The notes under the pieces: generated by a model
Seen by the model: the letters and a program-made list of their open reading frames with translations, nothing else
What the model was told of the DNA's origin: nothing
Database searches by the model: none
Source: JAFGPF01 sp964500415
Lineage (GTDB): Bacteria; Chloroflexota; Dehalococcoidia; Dehalococcoidales; RBG-16-60-22
Length of the DNA: 64,000 bases
NCBI GenBank assembly: GCA_964500415.1
Contig: CAZCOB010000005.1
Coordinates: 18,705 to 82,704 of the forward strand
Reading direction: 5' to 3'
Shown: one piece after another, positions 1-6,273 of the stretch
How positions within the stretch are numbered: the stretch's first letter is position 1
Layout of the letters: every line of letters starts with the position of its first letter
Translations under genes and position numbers: made by a program

Positions 1-29
1 TTGACATTTGCCAGTTGGCAAATTATAAT
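1..29 (+). promoter_or_regulatory. Consensus sigma-70 promoter with embedded operator palindrome
   Basis: TTGACA at 1-6 and TATAAT at 24-29 are separated by exactly 17 bases, a perfect vegetative promoter. The spacer is almost filled by the perfect inverted repeat ATTTGCCA (6-13) / TGGCAAAT (16-23). The expected transcription start, 6-7 bases after the -10 box, falls on the ATG at 36, so the mRNA would be leaderless. The palindrome is a likely binding site for the XRE protein encoded next to it; that is inference. Confidence 0.8.
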
Positions 30-35
30 ATACCC

Positions 36-422
36 ATGGACTACGCAAGTAATGACTTAGGCAGAATACTCAAACAGCAGAGAATAACCATACCGCTAAC
101 CCTTCAGGAACTTGCCGCGGAATCGAGTGTGTCTTCTTCTCACCTGGGCCGCATAGAAAGGGGCGAGCGTTTTCCGTCGGCACGGATTTTGCGCAAAATC
201 GCCAGGCCACTTGGCTTTGACGAGGACGAGTTGTTTACACTGGCCGGATTTCTCTCACCCCAGACCCCCGGTGTAGCCGAAGAAACTGGCACACGCTACA
301 GCAACCGGCAACTGGACCCTTATGTCGCCAGGATACTGGCGGAAGAGACCCCGGAGATTCAACGTTCTATCATCGGCATCCTGAGCCTCCTGAAAAGCAT
401 CGCCAAGGGAATGGCAAAATAG
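36..422 (+). CDS. XRE-family HTH transcriptional regulator
   Basis: The 128-residue product has an N-terminal lambda-repressor-type helix-turn-helix (about residues 8-65) with the typical pattern LTLQELAAESSVSSSHLGRIERG, followed by a short C-terminal part rich in Glu and Leu that may dimerise. No membrane segment or enzyme domain is seen. A TTG at 15 is in frame, but it lies inside the promoter, between the -35 and -10 boxes, so the ATG at 36 is the better start and would coincide with the transcription start. A palindrome between the promoter boxes suggests autoregulation. The gene precedes a histidine kinase and response regulator by about 145 bases; a functional link is possible but unproven. 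The shown part of the kinship is only to the broad Cro/CI family; the ligand and targets are unknown. Confidence 0.85.
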   Translation: MDYASNDLGRILKQQRITIPLTLQELAAESSVSSSHLGRIERGERFPSARILRKIARPLGFDEDELFTLAGFLSPQTPGVAEETGTRYSNRQLDPYVARILAEETPEIQRSIIGILSLLKSIAKGMAK

Positions 423-566
423 AATCATCCTGGTCCGGTCGCAGCTTCGCTCTTTTATAAAAAAGCGCCGCTCTCTGGTTGACGGCTACTTGATACTCGG
501 CGGAAAACGTGATACATTTAAGTAAATCCATCACGTCCGGGTAGAGGCATAGGAAGCATTAACCCT

Positions 567-1280
567 ATGGAAACCAAAGAAGAAGAATGGCTGAGGTTCA
601 TCGATACACTCAGTCACGAACTTAGAACACCCCTGACATCGATTATTGCTGCCAGCGGCCTGCTGGCCGAGGAACTTGAGAACACCGCCGACCAGTCCTC
701 CCAGAAGCTAATTCAGACCATCATCCAGAATGCCAGTAACCTGGAGACGAGACTGGCCGAACTACTGGATATCGTCAAGACGGGCAGCGGCAAGCTAAAG
801 CTTGAGCTTGAGCCGGTCGACATGAAATCGCTCATTCTCGGGACATGCCTGCAAATCAGCCCCCTGCTCCGTAATAAGCAGCAAAAACTTAATACCGACC
901 TACCCGATTCCATTCCCATCATCCGCGGCGACGGACAGAGGCTGGAGCAGGTAATGCTCAACCTGATGACCAACGCTGTAAAATTTACCCCGGAAGAAGG
1001 CAACATCACCATACGGGTTCGTAAAGAAGATACCGGCCTGGTAATAAGCGTCCGTGATAACGGCATCGGCATTCCCAAAGAAGAACAGGACAGGTTGTTC
1101 AAACCGTATAGCCGCCTCAGTGCCGACCGGCAGCACCACCCGGGACTGGGACTGGGACTCGCCCTTTCCAAGCAGGTAGTCGAGCTTCACGGAGGTAGAA
1201 TCTGGGTGGACAGCGAACAGGGCAAAGGCAGCACCTTCTCCTTCTTTATCCCGCGGCAGGCTGCAAAACACCCCGTATAA
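567..1280 (+). CDS. Soluble sensor histidine kinase (HisKA-HATPase)
   Basis: The 237-residue protein is little more than a kinase core. The H box SHELRTPLTSIIAASG places the phosphoacceptor at His17, followed by the dimerisation helices, the N box NLMTNAVKFTP, the G1 box DNGIGIPKEEQDRLFKPY and the G2 box GLGLGLALSKQVVELHGG. It should autophosphorylate and pass phosphate to the response regulator 16 bases downstream. There is no transmembrane segment, PAS, GAF or HAMP domain, so the sensor input must be supplied by another protein or by a very short N-terminus. Such bare kinases are known but less common than membrane sensors. The ATG at 567 follows an AGGAAG motif. The kinase family is clear; the stimulus is unknown. 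Confidence 0.9.
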   Translation: METKEEEWLRFIDTLSHELRTPLTSIIAASGLLAEELENTADQSSQKLIQTIIQNASNLETRLAELLDIVKTGSGKLKLELEPVDMKSLILGTCLQISPLLRNKQQKLNTDLPDSIPIIRGDGQRLEQVMLNLMTNAVKFTPEEGNITIRVRKEDTGLVISVRDNGIGIPKEEQDRLFKPYSRLSADRQHHPGLGLGLALSKQVVELHGGRIWVDSEQGKGSTFSFFIPRQAAKHPV

Positions 1281-1296
1281 AGGTTTTAGGAGTAGC

Positions 1297-1998
1297 ATGA
1301 AGGTTCTGGTAATAGAAGACGACCCCGGGATTATCGAGGTCGTTTCGCTCTGCTTCCAGCTCCGCTGGAGCGGCACCACGGTGGTATCCGCCGCCAACGG
1401 CCATAAAGGCATTGAACTAGTCGAGAGCGAAAGCCCCGACGTCGTTATCCTGGATATCGGCCTCCCCGATATGGACGGATATCAGGTGCTCCGAGAAATA
1501 CGCCGCTTCGCCGACGTTCCGGTGCTCATGCTCACGGTAAGGGGTGAGGATACCGACGTCGCCAAAGGACTTGAACTCGGCGCCGACGATTACATCACCA
1601 AGCCCTTCAGCCACATCGAGCTAATCGCCCGGGTACAGGCGGTCCTGCGCCGCTCCCAGGGACTGGCTATCACCGACGAGGAACGCCCCTTCACCAGCGG
1701 TAAGCTCTCCATAGATTTCAGCCGCAACGAAGTCACTGTAAACAGCAAGCCGATAAAGCTCACCTCCACCGAAAGAAAACTCCTCTATTATCTATTAAGG
1801 AACGAAGGACGCATACTCTCCCACGAAAGTCTCCTCACCAAGGTCTGGGGAGATAACTATGTTGACGCCAGGGACCTGCTCCGCGTCCACATTCAGCACC
1901 TGAGGCAGAAACTGGAAGATAACCCCGAATCCCCCAGCATCATCGTCACCGAGCATGGCATCGGCTACAAATTCATCCGCCCGGCCGGCAACAAATAA
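1297..1998 (+). CDS. OmpR/PhoB-family response regulator
   Basis: The 233-residue protein has a complete receiver domain (residues 1-120) with acidic pocket Glu7-Asp8-Asp9, phosphoacceptor Asp53 in VVILDIGLPDMDG and the conserved Lys in DDYITKPF, then a winged-helix DNA-binding domain (about 135-230) ending in ITEHGIGYKF-like sequence (VTEHGIGYKFIRPAG). It is a transcription factor activated by phosphorylation, most likely by the kinase just upstream, with which it forms an operon (16-base gap, TAGGAG ribosome-binding site). Direct repeats with an 11-base period at 2078-2116, the hallmark spacing of this family's sites, lie just downstream, in front of the next regulator gene, and are an obvious candidate target. 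Confidence 0.93.
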   Translation: MKVLVIEDDPGIIEVVSLCFQLRWSGTTVVSAANGHKGIELVESESPDVVILDIGLPDMDGYQVLREIRRFADVPVLMLTVRGEDTDVAKGLELGADDYITKPFSHIELIARVQAVLRRSQGLAITDEERPFTSGKLSIDFSRNEVTVNSKPIKLTSTERKLLYYLLRNEGRILSHESLLTKVWGDNYVDARDLLRVHIQHLRQKLEDNPESPSIIVTEHGIGYKFIRPAGNK

Positions 1999-2077
1999 CT
2001 GCCCCCCACCCCCCCATCCTGCCCTCAAATTCCGCAAAAATAACCCCCCTCATTTTTTACTAAAAGTTTACGACATC

Positions 2078-2116
2078 TTTATGAAATATTTATGATTCTT
2101 AGACGTATCTTTATGA
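2078..2116 (+). promoter_or_regulatory. TTTATGA direct repeats, possible OmpR/PhoB-type box
   Basis: TTTATGA occurs at 2078-2084, 2089-2095 and 2110-2116. The first two are exactly 11 bases apart (7 bases plus a 4-base spacer), and the third is 21 bases further, about two helical turns. OmpR/PhoB-family regulators bind such tandem repeats, and one is encoded immediately upstream. The site lies 59 bases before the start of the LuxR-like regulator at 2175. The function is inferred from spacing only. Confidence 0.4.
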
Positions 2117-2174
2117 ACCTGTGTCAAAATGGAAATAACTAAAAATTACTAGGACTCGTCAGAGAACAAAAAGA

Positions 2175-2963
2175 ATGGAAAAAGTAAAAGTATTTCTCTC
2201 AGACCCGCAGGTACTCTTCCGCGAAGGCATACACTTCATTCTCTCGGGCGAAGAAGACTTCGAGGTTATTGGCGAGACCACCAGCAACCAGGAAGCCTTT
2301 AAACTTATTGAAGCCAATCCGCCCCAGATAGCCGTCCTGAGCATGCGGGATGCCAAGGAGAGCGGCGATGAAATAACCCGCCGTATTAAACGCAATCTTC
2401 CCTCGGTATCGGTAATTCTGACTCTGGATAAAAAAGACGAAGCCAACCTCTTCGCCGCAATAAAGAACGGCGCCAGTGCCTGTATTACCAAGGATATCGA
2501 CCCCGAATATCTTCTCGATATTATCAGGGTAGTCGCCCAGGGCAGCCAGCCTATTATGGACGAAATGCTCCTCCCGGAACTGGCCTCAATGGTTCTCGCC
2601 GATTTTGAAGACGTAACTACTCTAAACGAGGAGCTCGATAACCTTCTCGCCGAACTCACTCCCAAAGAGAATCAGATTCTGGCCTCGATAGCCGCTGAAA
2701 ATGCCATTGAGCAGATAGCCACCAAACTGGACATGAGTGAAGAGTCAATCAGGCGCAACCTGAGGCTGGCGCTCAATAAGCTCGTCAGCAATGAACAGGC
2801 CCGCTCCATCATTGAAGTAGCCCAGCGAAGCCTGCCCTCGATTATTCGCAGCTCGGCTAAAAGAGATGCCAAGAGCGGCGACTATGTTACCAAGACAGAA
2901 TTTAACGAATTTAAAGACGCCTTAATGGAACGCTTAAAATCCTTTATAGGTGAACTGACTTAA
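2175..2963 (+). CDS. LuxR-like regulator with degenerate receiver domain
   Basis: The 262-residue protein has an N-terminal receiver-like domain (1-125) aligned well with NarL-type regulators: Asp10 of the acidic pocket, Thr83 and Lys106 are kept, but the phosphoacceptor position in PPQIAVLSMRDAKE is Ser56 instead of Asp. A linker (125-155) precedes a LuxR-like helix-turn-helix (about 158-205, LTPKENQILASIAAENAIEQIA...). A C-terminal segment of about 45 residues follows. The missing Asp means that normal phosphorylation is unlikely, so it may act constitutively, by protein contacts or by a ligand. It sits between the two-component pair and the exported-protein genes, and is a plausible regulator of them. 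Its start follows a purine-rich AGAGAACAAAAAGA stretch rather than a strong Shine-Dalgarno. Confidence 0.8.
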   Translation: MEKVKVFLSDPQVLFREGIHFILSGEEDFEVIGETTSNQEAFKLIEANPPQIAVLSMRDAKESGDEITRRIKRNLPSVSVILTLDKKDEANLFAAIKNGASACITKDIDPEYLLDIIRVVAQGSQPIMDEMLLPELASMVLADFEDVTTLNEELDNLLAELTPKENQILASIAAENAIEQIATKLDMSEESIRRNLRLALNKLVSNEQARSIIEVAQRSLPSIIRSSAKRDAKSGDYVTKTEFNEFKDALMERLKSFIGELT

Positions 2964-3003
2964 ACCATAGTGAGAATTGTGTGAAGGGAGGTTGCGTATG
3001 TAA

Positions 3004-3108
3004 ATGAAGAGAAAGAAGCTGGTTGGAACTCCACCTGTCCGGGCAGCCAGGAGCACCAACCGCTTTAAATTCAGAATAAACGTTCAAACTCAAACTAACC
3101 AACAATAA
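3004..3108 (+). CDS. Possible 34-residue basic peptide behind an ATG-TAA mini-ORF
   Basis: A strong GGAGG at 2987-2991 is followed, at ideal distance, by ATG TAA (2998-3003), a start-stop pair, and directly by a second ATG (3004) opening 34 codons that begin MKRKKLVGTPPVRAA and end at 3108. The peptide is very basic at its start and has no hydrophobic core. The DNA AAGAAGCTGGTT at its start also occurs at the start of the exported protein at 3993, so it could be a decayed copy of such a start, a leader peptide, or chance. Whether it is translated cannot be told from sequence. Confidence 0.25.
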   Translation: MKRKKLVGTPPVRAARSTNRFKFRINVQTQTNQQ

Positions 3109-3129
3109 CTAAAGGAGGAAATAAGAACA

Positions 3130-3894
3130 ATGGTCGAAATTAGATATGGTGACCAATACGAAATAGCTGACCTGGCTGGCCATTCCGTAAGCGAGGCACG
3201 CGAGCAATTCAAGGCTGAGTTTGGCATCCCGGATAAAGCCACAGCAAAGCTGAATGCCGGCAAGGTTAAAACAAGCGCCGAAATTGACACGGTGCTCAAT
3301 GACGACGACAAACTTACCTTCGCCGTCTCCAGAAGCAGGGGTGCCTATCTCGTCGGCGCTCTGCTCCTCGCCCTGGCTGTAACCGGCGGCGTCTTCGCCT
3401 TCGGCTTTGTTAACGCCACCACCGAGCTCAATGCGGGCACTATCAACTCCAACTTCGCCGAAGTCTCGCAAAATCCGGATTACGCCAATCTCACCTGGAC
3501 TCCCTTCGGGTTCTTCAAGGGCGCCATCCCCGGCCCCCACGGTGTCTTTGATATTGTCCCCGGCAGCGGTTACACCGCCGACCTGGTGGTAACCGTCACC
3601 CTCGGCAACGCCGACGAACTGGCCGAGGTCTACCGCATCCTGGCCCTGCAGCTCGAACTCGTTGATGCCAGCGATAACTCGACACTCGAAATTAACGAAG
3701 ATTCGGACATTAACAACAACTGGGTCATGCTCACCCTGAACAACGGTGAAGTATCCATGTTCCCGGACGGCTCCACAGGCAATATGACCGTCAGGGTCAA
3801 GAGAGGCTTCTACATCACCCATGTCAGACCCAGCGGCGGTTTCACCGGTGGCTATGAAGACCCGGAACTGTTCTGTGAAGTTGCTCAGAGGTAA
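3130..3894 (+). CDS. Exported TasA/camelysin-like protein with N-terminal beta-grasp-like domain
   Basis: The 254-residue protein begins with about 70 hydrophilic residues whose pattern (short beta strands, an AREQFKAEFGIP helix, a KLNAGKV turn and a LNDDDKLTFAV end) resembles ubiquitin/ThiS-type beta-grasp domains. A single hydrophobic segment follows (about 73-95, YLVGALLLALAVTGGVFAFG) with the small-residue exit seen in SipW-dependent signal sequences, then an extracellular part of about 155 residues ending in ELFCEVAQR. The downstream paralogue at 3993 ends in EFFCEVCQR, and a SipW-type peptidase follows, so this is a likely substrate. The start follows AAAGGAGGA. The fold of the N-terminal domain is inferred by eye and is the unusual part, because signal anchors of this class normally have very short cytoplasmic tails. 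Confidence 0.6.
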   Translation: MVEIRYGDQYEIADLAGHSVSEAREQFKAEFGIPDKATAKLNAGKVKTSAEIDTVLNDDDKLTFAVSRSRGAYLVGALLLALAVTGGVFAFGFVNATTELNAGTINSNFAEVSQNPDYANLTWTPFGFFKGAIPGPHGVFDIVPGSGYTADLVVTVTLGNADELAEVYRILALQLELVDASDNSTLEINEDSDINNNWVMLTLNNGEVSMFPDGSTGNMTVRVKRGFYITHVRPSGGFTGGYEDPELFCEVAQR

Positions 3895-3911
3895 TAAACT
3901 ACGAATAATCT

Positions 3912-3946
3912 GGTAGGGTGGCGGTACTGTTTCCGGCCACCCTACC
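3912..3946 (+). terminator. Strong hairpin between two exported-protein genes
   Basis: GGTAGGGTGGC (3912-3922) pairs perfectly with GCCACCCTACC (3936-3946) around a 13-base loop. No T-run follows, so it is more likely an mRNA-processing or attenuating element that sets different expression of the two paralogues than a full terminator. Confidence 0.4.
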
Positions 3947-3992
3947 CCACTTAACACCCTGAACCCGGACTAACTAAACGGTAGAAGAAAAG

Positions 3993-5042
3993 ATGAAAAA
4001 GAAGCTGGTTTTTAGTAGCATTGTTATACTCGCCCTGGTGTTAACCACCGGTACCTTCGCTTATACCTATACCAATACCGGTGCGTTATCACTTGGTGCT
4101 ACTATCGTTGACGCCGCCATGACTACCTACCAGCCGTCGGCCAGCCAGCCCAACTGGAATAGCATCCTCCCCGAGGGCGAGTTCGGCTCCGAAATTATCG
4201 TTCCAGATGCCCCCGGCGATGACACCGAGATTCCCACCCAGCACCCCTCTTCCGGCGAGCACTGGGATAAAGTGGATGACCAGCCCACCCCCGATGATTT
4301 TGATACCTATGTATCCACCGAATCTTCAAGGCACTGGGAAAAAGACCTGTATAACTTAAGCGATTACACGGGTGCCGGCGGCGACGAGACTATAACCGAC
4401 GTCACCGTTTATTTCCGCTATGCCGCTGGCGGCTCTTATGAGGTACGGGCCATGGCTGAGATAAAAACACATGATGAGGCTTTCTCAGGTCCCACTGTAT
4501 CTCAATCCGGCACCACCTTCGTCACCGAGTCATGGCAGTGCCCGGTCAACCCCGCCACCGACGACCCCTGGACCTGGGAAGAGATAAACGACTTGCAGGC
4601 CGGCATCACCATGAGGGGCGACCACCGGACAAGACCCGCCCTCTGCACCCAGGTCTATGTCGTGGTCAATTATGAATACTCCACCACCCAGGGTGAAGTA
4701 CCCCACGGTGACCTCTTCGATATCACCCCCCACGAGGAATATACCGGCGACCTGCTCGTTAAAATCTACCTGACCAATACCGACGCGTTGCTCAAGGCAT
4801 ACAAGTACATCAATATGAAGATTTACGTCACCGACTCCCTGGAAGCGGGAGAGACGCCGGATTACCGGATTCTCAGCATCGAGAGCGGCGTCGTACAATT
4901 TAACATTATAGGCGGCTCCGCCGAAAGCTATACCGTGCAGGTAACCGGCGGCAGCTACCGCCTGATTTCAGACGACCCCGAAGAATGGGGTGCCGGCTGG
5001 AGCATTATACCTGAATTCTTTTGTGAGGTCTGCCAGAGGTAA
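3993..5042 (+). CDS. Exported TasA/camelysin-like surface protein
   Basis: The 349-residue protein starts with a signal segment MKKKLVFSSIVILALVLTTG followed by TFAYTYTNTGALSLGATIVDA, the form typical of SipW-processed proteins (TasA, camelysin). The mature part is rich in Thr, Asp and beta-strand pattern, and its last third (DLFDITPHEEYTGDLLVKIYLTN...) aligns by eye with the same part of the protein at 3130 (VFDIVPGSGYTADLVVTVTLGN...), showing that they are paralogues. Both end in a (E)FCEV(C/A)QR motif. It is about 100 residues longer than its sister, through an inserted central region with Trp and His. A SipW-type signal peptidase lies 19 bases downstream. It is probably a secreted, possibly fibre-forming or matrix component; that role is inference. 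Confidence 0.65.
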   Translation: MKKKLVFSSIVILALVLTTGTFAYTYTNTGALSLGATIVDAAMTTYQPSASQPNWNSILPEGEFGSEIIVPDAPGDDTEIPTQHPSSGEHWDKVDDQPTPDDFDTYVSTESSRHWEKDLYNLSDYTGAGGDETITDVTVYFRYAAGGSYEVRAMAEIKTHDEAFSGPTVSQSGTTFVTESWQCPVNPATDDPWTWEEINDLQAGITMRGDHRTRPALCTQVYVVVNYEYSTTQGEVPHGDLFDITPHEEYTGDLLVKIYLTNTDALLKAYKYINMKIYVTDSLEAGETPDYRILSIESGVVQFNIIGGSAESYTVQVTGGSYRLISDDPEEWGAGWSIIPEFFCEVCQR

Positions 5043-5061
5043 GGCATAACGGAATAGTACC

Positions 5062-6039
5062 ATGAAACGCGCCATTGAACTTATATTTGCAGTATTAAAC
5101 CGTATTACGCATATGAAACGCGCCGTAGGACTTACCTTCGCCGTAATAGCCTGTATTATAGCGTTCCTCTCTATCAGAGGAACGCTGCCGTTTATACCTA
5201 TTTTCGGTTCCAGCATGGAACCCACCCTTCAATCCGGCGGCCTGCTTATAGTCGATTCTGTAGAACCCCAGGACGTTAAAGTGGGCGATATTATTGTTTA
5301 CAATGTCCCTTCCATGGTCCGCGACTACTATAACTACCCACCCACGGTCGCCCACAGGGTAACGGAAATTAAGACCATACCGAGCCTTGGCTTCCGCACC
5401 AAGGGCGATAATACCGGCGAAGACCCCTTCACCATCAGGCCGCAGGACATCAGGGGAACGGTGGGCAGCCAGATACCACTCCTCGGACTGCCGCTCCTGT
5501 TCTTCCAGAGCCAGCAGGGCATGATATTCGTTATTGTTGCCCTCGTCCTGCTCGCTTTATTCCTGTACGGCGGTGAGATAGCTCGCGGTGGCAGCCTGGT
5601 GCACCGGGGTATATTCGCCCCCGTCATCAACGAGGAAAAACGCGTCAACCGGGTGCTGACACGCAAGATAGAAACTACGGAAGAGAAAATGACCAGCACG
5701 GAACAGGCGCTGGAAAAGTTCGCCGCCGCTGTGGCGGAATACGCCCAGCACCTGTCCAGCCATACCAGTGCCATTCAGGGCCTTTCCGAAGCCTCTCAGG
5801 ACCTGAAGAAGAGCGCCGCCGAGCAGAACCGCGTCCTGGCGACGCTTATGGAAAACATGGGCGAGCCTGGCAGTTTACAGAAAATCAAACCGATGAAGAT
5901 AGACACGCCGGTTATTGAGCCGGAACCCGAAATTGAAAAACCGGCGCGACTGTCTCATGACGCCCCGAAAAAGGCTGTACCGGGTTGCGCCCGGAAACGC
6001 CCGCCTGCCAAAGAGGAAATCCCAGGCCGGTCCCGCTAG
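5062..6039 (+). CDS. SipW-type signal peptidase I with cytoplasmic coiled coil
   Basis: This 325-residue membrane protease belongs to the Ser-His (archaeal/ER-like, S26B) branch of signal peptidase I. The catalytic Ser51 is in FGSSMEPT, the His98 in PTVAHRVTEI and the conserved Asp116 in TKGDNTGEDP. A membrane segment lies at about 22-37 and a second at about 150-172, after which a cytoplasmic tail of about 150 residues contains a heptad-rich coiled coil and a Pro/Glu/Lys-rich end. Bacillus SipW cleaves TasA and TapA, and the two TasA-like genes just upstream are the likely substrates. The N-terminus contains the same motif twice (MKRAIELIFAV and MKRAVGLTFAV), so the ATG at 5113 is an alternative start. 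The stop overlaps the convergent gene by 4 bases. Confidence 0.85.
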   Translation: MKRAIELIFAVLNRITHMKRAVGLTFAVIACIIAFLSIRGTLPFIPIFGSSMEPTLQSGGLLIVDSVEPQDVKVGDIIVYNVPSMVRDYYNYPPTVAHRVTEIKTIPSLGFRTKGDNTGEDPFTIRPQDIRGTVGSQIPLLGLPLLFFQSQQGMIFVIVALVLLALFLYGGEIARGGSLVHRGIFAPVINEEKRVNRVLTRKIETTEEKMTSTEQALEKFAAAVAEYAQHLSSHTSAIQGLSEASQDLKKSAAEQNRVLATLMENMGEPGSLQKIKPMKIDTPVIEPEPEIEKPARLSHDAPKKAVPGCARKRPPAKEEIPGRSR

Positions 6040-6248
6040 GTATACACCGCCACGACCACCGCATCCCTGGGACTGTGCTCATCGAAGAATATCATCGCCA
6101 CCCTGCGCCCGGTAATCATTTCCGCCGACGCTATATTCCTGGCTACGGCTACGTCCTCCAGGTATACCTTGTAGCTGCCGGCGAGCCTGACCGTGGCGGT
6201 ATAGTTGCCGGAGTTGAAGCTCTTTAGCTCACCTTTCCTCAGCCTCAT
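6036..6248 (-). CDS. Small protein at the 3-prime end of the phage cassette
   Basis: The 70-residue product (MRLRKGELKSFNSGNYTATV...) has beta-rich patterning with a repeated Val/Ala character and no membrane helix. It follows the large tail protein on the minus strand and has a strong AAAGGAGG site 9 bases before its ATG. Its position suggests a small virion or tail-associated protein, for example an OB or SH3-like adaptor. No family was recognised. The stop overlaps the end of the convergent signal peptidase gene by 4 bases, which marks the left boundary of the phage-like block. Confidence 0.55.
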   Translation of the reverse strand: MRLRKGELKSFNSGNYTATVRLAGSYKVYLEDVAVARNIASAEMITGRRVAMIFFDEHSPRDAVVVAVYT

Positions 6249-6273
6249 CTCTCGTGCCTCCTTTGACCCTTGC

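Noticed and set aside
713..1171. Long open frame opposite the histidine kinase gene
   Set aside because: It is the complementary strand of a clear kinase core, with Ser/Arg-rich low-complexity translation, and has no ribosome-binding site.
3109..3957. 282-codon open frame opposite the first exported-protein gene
   Set aside because: Gly/Asp-rich translation typical of antisense reading of a G+C-rich gene; the plus-strand reading has a signal anchor and paralogue.
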